DNA from: Mesorhabditis belari | Taxonomy: Eukaryota; Nematoda; Chromadorea; Rhabditida; Rhabditidae | Reading direction: 5' to 3' | Assembly (NCBI GenBank): GCA_958450365.1 | Contig: CAUEEP010000578.1 | Span: 62,001 to 126,000 of the forward strand | Length of the DNA stretch: 64,000 bases | The notes under the pieces: generated by a model | Told to the model about the DNA's origin: nothing | The model's database searches: none | The model's input: the letters and a program-made list of their open reading frames with translations, nothing else | In this document: piece by piece, positions 45,783 to 56,394 of the stretch | How the letters are laid out: each line of letters begins with the position of its first letter | How positions within the stretch are numbered: position 1 is the first letter of the stretch | Program-made: the position numbers and the translations under genes

Positions 45783-46680
45783 GAAAATAGAGAAAATTTG
45801 TGTCAAAGTTGAACTTCGAAATTCCGTTACGAGTCTCGGAGTTTGGGAAGCTTGGGAGTTTCTATTTTACTCTATAACTCGACTTCCAGTGATCAGATCG
45901 ACTTGAGGTTGATTTTAAAATGATCCTCATTAAATTTGATTATAGAAAAGTCGAATTTATTTTGTATACTCATGTATAAGAAAATAGAGAAAATTTGTGT
46001 CAAAGTTGAACTACCCACCTGCAAAATTTAATCAACTTTCGCGGTCTATAACTCGAGGTATAGGAATTGAATCGACTTGTAATTGCTTTTAAAAGAATCC
46101 TCATTAAATTTGGTTATAGAAAAGTGGAATCTATTCTGTATACTCATTTATAAGAAAATAGAGAAAATTTGTGTCAAAGTTGAACCTCCAAATTCCGTGA
46201 TCTCAGAGTTTGGAGACTTTTCTATTTTACTCTATAACTCGACTTCCAGTGATCAGAATGACTTGAGGTTGGGTTTAAAATGATTCTCATTAAATTTGAT
46301 TATAGAAAAGTCAAATTTATTTTGTATACTCATGTATAAGAAAATAGAGAAAATTTGTGTCAAAGTTGAACTTCGAAATTCCGTTACGAGTCTCGGAGTT
46401 TGGGAAGCTTGGGAGTTTCTATTTTACTCTATAACTCGACTCCCAGTAATCAGATTGACTTGAGGTTGATTTTAAAGTGATCCTCATTAAATTTGATTAT
46501 AGAAAAGTCGAATTTATTTTGTATACTCATGTATAAGAAAATAGAGAAAATTTGTGTCAAAGTTGAACTTCGAAATTCCGAGTTTGGAGACTTTTCTATT
46601 TTACTCTATAACTCGACTCCCAGTAATCAGATCGATTTGAGGTTGGGTTTAAAATGATCCTCATTAAATTTGCAGTCGAC
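45783..46680. repeat. Satellite D, inverted, about five units
   Basis: Complement of the 17.6-18.5 kb family (AAAATGATCCTCATTAAATT, CTCTATAACTCGACTCCCAG). The last unit ends abruptly at 46672. Confidence 0.88.
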
Positions 46681-47154
46681 AGCCAGCTCGTCTACAACCC
46701 ACACGTATTTTTGTATTTTTAGCGCTCATTAGTGCTTGTTTTGGTCTAGAAATGGTCAAAATTGTTAAAATCGTCAAAATTTTCAAAATTTGACGTTAAA
46801 ACCGTTCTAAACAATTTCTAAACGTTCTAAACAAATTCTAAGACTCAAATTAAGCCTCGTTTAAGCCTTGTTAAGCCAATTTTTACGTAAATGATCTTTC
46901 AAAAGTTCAAGAACACTCTTTTCTCTTTAAAAAAAAAAAATTGCAAATTCAATTGCAAATCTAATCAAATCGTTGGCGGCGCAAAGAGGCGCAAAAAAAA
47001 GTGAAAAAATTATGTATTCCAATAATTATTCCTTTTCAAATACCAAAAATAGAGTCATTACTTCGCAATTATTTTTGAAATTCAAAAATTGAGCTCAATT
47101 TTCGAAAATTCAACACATTTTAGTCGATTTTAAATGAAAATTTATCTTTTTAAA

Positions 47155-47245
47155 CGTTTTTTAGAAGTTTTTAGAGGTTTTTAGAGGTTTTTAGAGGTTT
47201 TTAGAGGTTTTTAGAGGTTTTTAGAGGTTTTTAGAGGTTTTTTGG
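47155..47245. repeat. 10-bp repeat TTTTTAGAGG
   Basis: About eight units. Confidence 0.9.
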
Positions 47246-47753
47246 AAGTTTTTTAGAAGTTTTTGGAAGCTTTTTTGTAAATTTTACATGTCATTGAGCA
47301 ATTTATCTACTTTTTAAGGCTTTTTTTGAAGCTGAATTCTTGAGTTTTTTTTTTGCAGAAACTACGTGGAATTGATATTTTTAGAACTGAAAAGCCAAGC
47401 CAAAATTTTGTTTTAAAAGTCTTTTTCTTTTTTTAAATCGGGAAATCTAAGGCATTTGAGGGTTTACTGAGATTAGGTCAGTGCGGTTTACTGAGATTAG
47501 CTCAGATTTAGGTCAGTGAAACTGTTTCTAAGGATCATTTTGGTGTTATTGTTATTAGAATTGTTTTGACTTAGAATCTAGATTTAGCATTGCTTAGAAT
47601 TAGCATTGTTTAGGTTTAGAATTGTTTAGGTTTAGTATTAGATTTGGGATTGCCTGAAATTGGGTTTAGGTTTAGAATCAGAATTGTTTAGTTTTAGATT
47701 TGTTTAGGTTTAGTATTAGATTTGGCATTGCCTGAAATTGGGTTTAGGTTTAA

Positions 47754-48120
47754 AAAAATACCGACTGGGGCTACCAGTGGTGAATTTATCGCATACACGA
47801 AATATATCAATCACAATACAACGACACAAACAATACTAGGCTATATCTTAACTTAACCCACGTCATGACAGACGGCTCCCTAACCCTAAGCTCAATGGGG
47901 AACTAAATAGCTTTTTTTGGTGGTGAAGGGAAGATGACGATGAAGGAGTGGCTTGTCACTTTAAAGAACTGGGGCCACAACCACCAGACTGCCCTCCAGA
48001 AAACCTCTCAACCCGAAGGGAAAGGAAATCCGAAGGGGGTGACCATGTCGCATGTGGGGTTCGAACCCTCGACCTTCCGATTAAGATAAAAGACACTTAA
48101 CCAGTCAGCCAGACGTGCTC
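47754..48120 (-). mobile_element. tRNA-headed SINE 1
   Basis: The minus strand starts with a tRNA-like head (A-box TGGCTGACTGG, B-box GGGTTCGAACCCC), continues into ~290 bp of unrelated body and ends in a T run at 47754-47760 (plus-strand A run). It is inserted cleanly in the TTTAGG repeat. No ORF. Confidence 0.75.
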
Positions 48121-48230
48121 AGGTTTAGAATTAGAATTGCTTAAATTTAGAATTGTTTAGGTTTAGTATTAGATTTGGGATTGCCTGAAATTGGGTTTAG
48201 GTTTAGAATCAGAATTGTTTAGGTTTAGAA

Positions 48231-48477
48231 TTGGCCGACCGGTTAGAAGTCTTGTCTTTTAAGCGGAAGGTCGAGGGTTCAATCACGCTGGCAAGATAAA
48301 AAAATGTTTCTTTTTCCCACCAAGTGGGTTTTTTTCTTTCACAACATTTGGGTAATAGGGATAATAGGGGTAACGGCCGCAGTGCCATAAAAATTGTGTA
48401 TTTAGACCGTTATGTCTTATTATGTATCCTTTGTTTGTATCACATTATTGGCTTTCAATAAAAGTTTTTTTTTTTTT
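48231..48477 (+). mobile_element. tRNA-headed SINE 2
   Basis: A-box TGGCCGACCGG (48232-48242), B-box-like GGGTTCAATCA (48275-48285), a ~180-bp body and a 3' AATAAAAG followed by T14. The head shares GCGGAAGGTCGAGGGTTC-like sequence with SINE 1. Inserted in the same TTTAGG repeat. Confidence 0.72.
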
Positions 48478-48842
48478 AAATTGTTTAGGTTTAGTATTAG
48501 ATTTGGCATTGCCTGAAATTGGGTTTAGGTTTAGAATTAGAATTGCTTAGGTTTAGAACTGTTTAGAGTTAGAATTGTTTAGGTTTAGAATTGTTTAGTT
48601 TTAGAATTGTTTCGACTTAGAATCTATTTAGCATTGCTGAGAATTAGAATGGTTCAAGTTTAGAATTGTTTAGATTTAGAATTGTTTAGGTTTAGAACGG
48701 TTTAGAGATTAGAATTGTTTAGAACTCAAATGGTTTAGGTTTAGAATTAGATTTGGCATTGCCTGGAATTAGAATTGTTTACGTTTAGAATCAGAATTGT
48801 TTAAATTTAGAATTGTTTAGGTTTAGAACTGTTTAGAGTTAT

Positions 48843-49150
48843 CTATTTAGAGTGTCGAGAAAAACTCGTTCAAAGCTAGACTACGCAACGCTCCGCACCG
48901 TCATTATGGGCGTGGGGTACTATTACAGTATTTACGGTAGTCTAGCTTTGAACGAATGTTTCTCGACACTAGTTTATGCTACAATGCTACAATAGGTATC
49001 AAAAAATAGCCCTGAATCTCAGCTATTTTTTGATACCAAAGCGAGCATTGTAGCATAAACCAGTGTCGAGAAAACCGGGTCCAAAGCTAGACTACGCAAT
49101 GCTCCGGTCGTCATTATGGGGGTGGGGTACTATTACAGTATTTACGGTAT
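48843..49150. mobile_element. MITE family A, one or two truncated copies
   Basis: Contains ACTATTACAGTATTTACGG twice (about 48929 and 49128), the TGTCGAGAAAA flanks, and the GGTATCAAAAAATAGC hairpin. Confidence 0.85.
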
Positions 49151-49792
49151 CATAAATTCAGGTTTTTTTGTTTTTTTATACAATTTCTGCGGACTTTTGC
49201 GTCTTTTTAATGACTGAACAGGTGAAAAAAGCGTGAAGAAATCGGATTTACGTAAGAAATTCTTTCTATTTATAAATATTTTTAGGAAAAATTCTATCAA
49301 ATCACCCTTTTTTTCTGCTTTTGTTTCGCAAAATTAATCATTTTCTTGAACTTTTTATTTTCATTTCTTTTCCGAGAAAGAAAAGTGTCTCAAAAATGAG
49401 TTTTTGGTAAAGAATTTGATCGAAAAAATTGAACAAAAAGCTGACTTACTTTAAAGAAAAACGAAATTTTTTACATTTTTTTACATTTTTCATACTTTTT
49501 TGAACATTTTTCTCATTTTTCACATGAAAGAAAGTCTCTTTTTATAGAAAATCCTTTATTAATAGACGATTTTATTCATAGAAACCACTCTCTTTTCACT
49601 TTTACAATCTTTATTCAATCAATTTTCAAACAAAGCATTCATTTTCATGTTTTCGAATCTTTGCAAGCTTTTTTTCTCAGCTTTCTTTAAGTGAAAAAAG
49701 GTTAAATTAAGTTCAAAAGGCTTAAAATCAATGATATTTTGTTATTTTAAGTAAAAAAAATGAAAAAAATGAAAAAAAAAGAATCAAATGGC

Positions 49793-49921
49793 AGTTAGGG
49801 GAGTCGAACCCGGACCCTGGGGGTATAGGGTGTCGGATTGGAGACAAGCTCCCTCCCCACTGCGCCACGGCGACAAAGAGCTTTTCCAGCCCACACGACC
49901 CTGGTTCGACTCCCCATAGCG
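49793..49921. pseudogene. Pair of outward-facing tRNA-like halves
   Basis: On the minus strand (49793-49878): A-box TGGCGCAGTGG, a 4-bp TGTC/GACA arm around a CCA-containing 8-nt loop, a V-arm-like ACCCT/AGGGT hairpin and B-box GGGTTCGACTCCC. On the plus strand (49900-49920) a second B-box GGTTCGACTCC. Acceptor arms do not pair, so neither is called a working tRNA. The V-arm suggests a class II (Leu/Ser-like) ancestor. Confidence 0.5.
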
Positions 49922-50099
49922 CCAATTGATTCTAGTTTTTGAAGTTTTTCAATTGAAATAGTATAAATCTACAATAATTTGAGAGTTTTTACATAATTTC
50001 AATCTTTGTCAGCTTAAAGATTCCTGAAAAAAGCTAAAGAAAAGGAAAAAGTTCAAGAATAAGCTGGTTTTTTTGTTATTTTGTTAGTTTTTTAGTCAA

Positions 50100-51690
50100 A
50101 TCACAAGACTAACTTGCAAAAAATACTCAAAATCAAGCCCTTTTTACAGTCCATTTCGTTTCTTATCGAAACTTTTACAAGAATAGTGGTTTTTTTTGCG
50201 TAAATGAACCGGATCTCATTCTTTTCTTTTAGCCACCAAATTCCTATAACTAATCCCGAATTCTCCCGATCTTCGATCGAAATTTTGAGCCCAAATTTCC
50301 CGCCCACATTGTCGCATTTCTTTTTTTAACAATTCCCCCATTCTTTCTCCCCATTTTCACCTCTAATCCCCGCGTTTAAATGAGCTAAAAAAAATGAGTA
50401 GATTCAATGATTCGACTCGCTTTTAAAACTCTATAACTTTTTATGGAGATTGTATTATTATTATTTTTTTATATCTTTGTTTAGAGAATGATTCAGGCTT
50501 TCAAATGAGCTTTCAGCTTTCATATAGTTTAATATAATAAAGCTTTCAAATGAGCTCAAATAAAGCTTAATTGAATAAATGAATCCTGAGAAAATCAAGC
50601 CTCTTTTAAAACCCTATAACTTTTTATGGAGATTGTATTATTATTATTTTTTTTATATCGTTGTTTAGAGAATGATTCAGGCTTTCAAATGAGATCAAAT
50701 AAAGCTTAAATGAACAAATGAATCCTAAGAAAATCAAGGGACAAAAGACTGTAAAGTTTTCAAGAAAAATCAAGAAAATCAAGCCGCTTTTAAAACTCTA
50801 TAACTTTTGATAGAGATTAGATACTTTTACTTTCTTTATATCGTTGTTTAGAGAATGATTCAGGCTTTCAAATGAGATCAAATAAAGCTTAATTGGATAA
50901 ACCAATCCTAAGAAAATCAAGCCACAAAACACTGTAAAGTTTTTTGTGGAATTGTAATCTAAAATTTGTTTTCCGGGTTGGGGAATCGATTAAAATTCGT
51001 TTTGATTAAGTCTTCCAATTGAAATTTATTTGAAATAAAACAGTTTAAGCCAAATCTAGCTCACAAATGAATAACTCATTGTTTTTAATCAAATCACAAG
51101 GCTAATTTGAAAAAGATACTCAAAATCAAGCCCATTTTACAGTCCATTTCGTTTCTTATCGAAACTTTTACAAGAATAGTGATTTTTTTGCGTAAATGAA
51201 CTGGATCCTCCTCTTTCTTCCGTCTCATTCATTCAGGTAAAACAACAACCACAACGATCCACACAAGTGCCCCAACCCTCACACCCAAAGCCAATAGTCG
51301 ACCATTCCCACTTGAAAAATGATAGCGCCAACATACCGCTCGTACAAAGTTTCTCAGCTCAAGTTTCCTAGCCCAAGTTTCCTAGCCCAAAGTTTCCTAG
51401 CCCAAGTTTCCTAGCCCAAGCTTCCTAGCCCAAGTTTCCTAGCCCAAGCTTCCTAGCCCAAAGTTTCCTAGCCCAAGTTTCCTAGCCCAAAGTTTCCTTG
51501 CCCAAGTTTCCTAGCACCTAGCCACCAAATTCCTATAACTAATCCCGAATTCTCCCGATCTCCGATCGAAATTTTGAGCCCAAATTTCCCCTCCACATTG
51601 TCGCATTTCTTTTTTCAACAATTCCCCCATTATTTTCCCCATTTTCACCTCTAATCCCCGCGTTCAAATGGGTTAAAAAAACTCCAATAC
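50100..51690. repeat. Segmental duplication with internal repeats
   Basis: 50100-50215 matches 51110-51215, and 50228-50395 matches 51524-51690 (TTCCTATAACTAATCCCGAA, TTTTGAGCCCAAATTTCCC). Between them lie three copies of a ~200-bp unit containing TTTAGAGAATGATTCAGGCT (50440-50960). No gene recognised. Confidence 0.85.
51355..51515. repeat. 14-15 bp repeat CCCAAGTTTCCTAG
   Basis: About eleven units, inserted in copy 2 of the segmental duplication. Confidence 0.93.
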
Positions 51691-52505
51691 CTATAAAGAC
51701 GAAAGTATATTTTCACGTCTTTTTCTTTCATCTTCCCAGAAAAAATCTCATTTTTCCCCGATCGCATCTGGCTTCTCCCAATACTTTGCCTTATTTGCTT
51801 TATTTCACATTTTCAATTTTTCTAAACTTTTTAAGATATTCAACTAAATACCTAAGCTTTACTATTCAAAAAGTTGATCTTCAACCCAATAAAAAACGAA
51901 AAACTAAGTTTGATCAACCGAAAACTACAAAACACAATCGTTGACGAGCAAAAAATGTTTAATTATTCAACAATTTCTCAACAAATTTCTGTGTGAAGGT
52001 TAAGAATTGAAAGAAAAGAAAGAAAAGAAAGAAAAGAAAAGAGAAATTCAAGATAGAAAGATCAAAAAAAGTGAATTCTCACGAAAATTCACCAATTCGA
52101 CACCAAAAGGAAACCTTTTAAACAAAAATTTCGAAAAACAAAAGCTTTTTTCGTCATAAATTTAACAATTAATCTATTTATATTTATTAAATCTTGTTAT
52201 TTATTGTTATTTATTCACTTATTTACGATTTATTATCGATTTTTCTTTATCGAATCTTATTTTTTGCTATAAAATCCTTTTATAGCAACTTGCGACCCTA
52301 AGTCGCATCCAGAATTTCAAAGCGACTTGAAAATTGTGGAAATTTCTAGAAGTACACGTAGTAATCCGTATCAAATTTTGATTACTATCCCAATCCATAT
52401 CAATTTCCACATCCCATTCCCATTTTCCCATCCCACCGGTCGATCGGTCGGTTCCCATTCATCTTTCCCTTTGATATCTTCTCCTCTATAGGAAAATTGA
52501 AAATA

Positions 52506-52777
52506 CCGTATTTTCTCTAATAGTAGTGCACCCCAGCATCCCAGAGTTGGTGTCCAGCATCCCAGAGTTGGTGACCAGCATCCCAGAGTTGGTGACCAGC
52601 ATCCCAGAGTTGGTGACTATTTTACGGCTCTCAAAGTTTTCACAAAAGCTCAACACCCAAATCCCCTACAAGATCTCATCGTCAGCTACATTTTCCGACC
52701 TCACATCGATAGGTTTTGATAAGCGGTTCTCGAGATTTCGAGGAATTTAGGTGAAGCTTACTATTGCATTACTATTA
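52506..52777. mobile_element. MITE family B copy 2 with internal 21-bp repeat
   Basis: Left TIR CCGTATTTTCTCTAATAGTA is followed by four copies of CCAGCATCCCAGAGTTGGTG (52531-52617), then the family body in inverted orientation. The right end is cut at ATTACTATTA, where a mariner-like terminus (GGTTGATGCATAA) starts. Confidence 0.85.
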
Positions 52778-53109
52778 GGTTGATGCATAAGTCATATTAA
52801 GATAAAATTTCAAGTTTAAGCACAGACAAAAGCCACGTTTAAGCAAAAAGATTACAATTTTCACTAAATTTACCTTCACTTCTTTTCCTTTTCCCTAAAC
52901 AAACACCCGTTCTTTGACCCTTTTTCTTCCCCCTTTCTTCCATCCGTTTCAAATGCAGCTCATTCTGAACAACTCATTGTTTTTTCTTTCTCATTTTCTC
53001 ACTTTTCTTTAGACAAAAATTTCCGGGCTTTATTTTTGTCTTGAATAGAAATGGAAAACAATTTAAGGTGGTTTTAAGCTTTTCAATGTTACTTTTAGAA
53101 GATTGAGTA

Positions 53110-53745
53110 CAATTTAGGTTCTGAGAGTTTTTAGGTTGTTTTAGTTTGGCTTTAGGTTGGCTTTGGGTTGACTTTGGTTTAGCTTTAGTTCGGCTTTAGA
53201 TTGGCTTTAGATTGGCTTCAGTTTGGCTTTGGTTTGGCGTCAGTTCGGCTCTAGTTTGGCTTTAGTTTAGCTTTAGTTTGGCTTTAGATTGGCTTTGGTT
53301 TAGCTTTAGTTTAGCTTTAGTTTGACTTTAATTTGGCTTTAATTTGACTTTAGTTTGACTTTAGTTTTAGTTTGGCTTTAGTTTAGCTTTAGTTTGGCTT
53401 CAGTTTGGCTTCAGTTTAGCTTTAGTTTGACTTTAGTTTGATTTTAGTTTAGCTTCGGTTTGGCTTTAGATTGGCTTTGGTTTGGCTATAGTTTGGCTAT
53501 AGTTTGGCTATAGTTTGGCTTCAGTTTGGCTTCAGTTTGGCTTTAGTTTGGCTTCAGTTTGGCTTTAGTTTAGCTTTAGTTTGGCTTTAGATTGGCTTTG
53601 GTTTGGCTTCAGTTTGGCTTTGGTTTAGCTGTAGTTTGACTTTAGTTTAGCATTAGTTTGGCTTTAGATTGGCTTTAGTTTGGCTTCAGTTTGGCTTTGG
53701 TTTAGCTTTAGTTTGACTTTAGTTTGACTTTAGTTTGAATTAGAT
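53110..53745. repeat. 12-bp repeat GGCTTTAGTTT(A/G)
   Basis: About 52 degenerate units of TTTAGTTTGGCT character, ending about 650 bp upstream of the GPCR start codon. Confidence 0.93.
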
Positions 53746-54084
53746 TTGGGCTATAAGAAGTCAATAGTTGACGATATATCGTCTGGAATTAGTTAATCAA
53801 AAACAGGTTTGAAGGATGGGTCTAGAACTTCGGACTGGTGTTAAGTGTTAACTTGACGAAGACTTTTTCGACTTAGCGCTTCTGGAGTTGAGTCAGACTT
53901 TGCCAGATCCAGGGAAATGATGAATTTCAGCCAATTATGAATGAGTGAATCTAGACGCGTCCAACCATCAAGTATTTGGTATCATGTAATCAAATACTTG
54001 ATGTCTCTTCGATCTCTTCTCAGGCATTACAGGCTCACTTCTGTTAAAGGCTCACTTCTGTTACAGGCTTACATTTGAGAAGCC

Positions 54085-54180
54085 TTTGAGACGATAAGAA
54101 CGGATGATTTTTGATCATCCGTTCTTGATTTTTGATGATCCATCCTATCGTCTTATCATCTTATCGTCTCAAAGGCTTAG
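54085..54180. repeat. Palindrome upstream of the GPCR gene
   Basis: AAGCCTTTGAGACGATAAG and CTTATCGTCTCAAAGGCTTA face each other across AACGGATGATTTTTGATCAT, which is itself palindromic. Confidence 0.8.
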
Positions 54181-54380
54181 ATTTCTTGCTTTCTTTCTTT
54201 CTATTTAATATAGTCTTACAGTAGACAATTGTAGACAATAACTGTAAAAAGACTGAAGGCTCTTGCTTTGTTTGTTGCTTTCTTTCTTTCTTTCTTTCGT
54301 TCTTTCTTTATTTCTTTATTTCTTTCTTTGTTCATAATTTTCTTATCTTAAACTTGCTTAACTTTTTTTGCTTAACAAAT

Positions 54381-54391
54381 TCTTTTAGTTA
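54381..54391 (+). promoter_or_regulatory. Acceptor-like site just before the GPCR ATG
   Basis: TCTTTTAG lies three bases before ATG. In nematodes this position fits either an SL trans-splice acceptor or the end of a 5'UTR intron; no upstream donor was identified. Confidence 0.45.
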
Positions 54392-54610
54392 ATGGAAAAC
54401 GATTCCTCGTCGATTTACGAGACACTCAGAAATGAAACAAATCCTTCAGAAGATCAACAAAAGGAAATGGAAATCCCGTCTGCATTAACAGCAGACTATA
54501 TTGAAATGATTTATCTATGCTTTGTGATCATTGTCGGAACACCGTCGAATTGTTTCATTCTCAGGAGATTGTGTCAGGATTTAAAACGAACGCCAAAAGA
54601 CAGTGTTAAG
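54392..54610 (+). CDS. GPCR exon 1 (N-terminus, TM1)
   Basis: 219 nt, phase 0, donor gtcagt. The N-terminus has two N-x-S/T sites (NDS, NET) and no signal peptide, usual for class A receptors. TM1 spans about residues 36-55. Confidence 0.82.
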
Positions 54611-56363
54611 GTCAGTTTTTCCTCAATACTTTGATCTATAACTGCACTGTTTCAGTGCACGAGAAAGGGTTTGTTTACAGCTGATTTTAAGCTAGTTAAG
54701 GCATGGCTATTTAGGCTAAAATCGCTATTTTTAAAGCATTAAAATTGGGTAATCAAAATCGAGCTCAAAAAATTTACACTTATTTGAGAAAATCTAAGTT
54801 TAAAAGAGAAAAACGAGCAAGGAATTAACTATTTTTTCCTCATGACTTCAGTGATCAATCTATTTAAATGAATGTTTCATTGAAAAGCGAGCTTTTTATA
54901 TAAGAAAATCTTGCAAACGTGCTATTCACCGATTTCCTTAAATACTCGATTGTTTCCTCCTTTTTCCTCCTTTTTCCTCCTTTTTCCCCCTTTTTTTCCC
55001 CTTTCATTGCTCACTACCAAATTCGCTTTTCACCAATTTTCCCCCACCAATTCCCTTTCAACCAATTCCCTTAAATTATTCCCGAAATTCCGCTTTCACA
55101 TAGTAAATTTCACATTTAAAATAGCTATTTTTGTTTTAGCATTTAAAAAAAACAATTTTAGGCTGGTTTCCTCATACTGAAGATCAATTTGAACATCTCC
55201 GATTTACTTCTTTTGTGCATTTTGGCATTTGGAAAGCTTTTATGGTTGTTGATGTATCAATGGCCTTGTAAGTTTGGGAATTGATTACGGTAGAAAAAGA
55301 GAAGTGAAGGAATAAAGAAGTAAAGGAATAAAGAGTTTATGGTTGTTGACGTATCAATGGCCTTGTAAGTTTGGGAATAGATTACGATAGAGAAAGAGAA
55401 GTAAAGGAAATAGAAGTAAAGGAATAGAGTTTATGGTTGTTGACGTATCAATGGCCTTGTAAGTTTGGGAATAGATTACGATAGAAAAAGAGAAGTGAAG
55501 GAATAAAGAAGTGAAGGAAAAGAAAAAGTTGATTTGGAAGAGGGAAGCCTAAGCTCGACCTTTCGATTCCGGCATCTAACCATTGAGCCATTTGGTAGCT
55601 TGAATTGCTGAGAGAAAAAGGAAACACGACAAAGAAGGAAGAAAAAAGAGACGGGATTGAACCCTCGATCTCCTGCTTTCCAGGCTCTAGCCTCTAACCA
55701 CTGAGGCATCCGGTAGCTTGATCTATTAAGAGAAAAAGGAAACACAAGGAAGAAGAAGAAAGAAAAAAGGAAAATACCTTCAGAACCACAAGAATCTTGG
55801 CAAATTAGGGTACAACTATTGGCATTACAGTACGAAACTTAAGCTACGATATGCATCAAATTACAGTACGAATCTCAAGCTACAATATGAAACCAATCGC
55901 AAGTCGATCGGACGCCTGTAGACCTAAAACTCCGGTCAAAATAGACTACAGAGGCCGGAGTTTTAGATCTTGACCTACAGGCGTCCGAGCGAGTTGCGGT
56001 TGGTTTCATTCGATTCCTCATCAAATTCTACTATATAGTGAGCAATATTAGATTAAGCGCTTACTTATAAAAATATCGAGAAAACCGGTGTTATACTATA
56101 GAGACTGGAGTCATGTAAAACACCGGTTTTCTCGATATTTTTATAAGTAAGCGCTTAATCTAATATTGCTCATTATATAGTAGAATTTGATGAGGAATCG
56201 AATGAAATTAACCGCAAGTTGCTCGGACGCTTGTAGGTCGAGATCTAGTGTATTTTGTAGTGTAGTGTCTCTAGTGTATTTTGACCAGAGTTTTAGGTCT
56301 ACAGGCGTCATGGAGACAAACAGATTAGACAGACAGATTAGACAGACAGACAGACAGACAGAT

Positions 56364-56394
<31 letters not shown>

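Larger units (their letters stand above)
47460..48842. repeat. TTTAGGTTTAGAATTG repeat, interrupted by SINEs
   Basis: Degenerate units of TTTAGGTTTAGAATTGT with larger units containing GGCATTGCCTGAAATTGGG. Two SINE insertions (47754-48120 and 48231-48477) interrupt it. Confidence 0.85.

Noticed and set aside
52267..52458. 63-codon minus frame upstream of the GPCR
   Set aside because: No recognisable domain or suitable splice sites.
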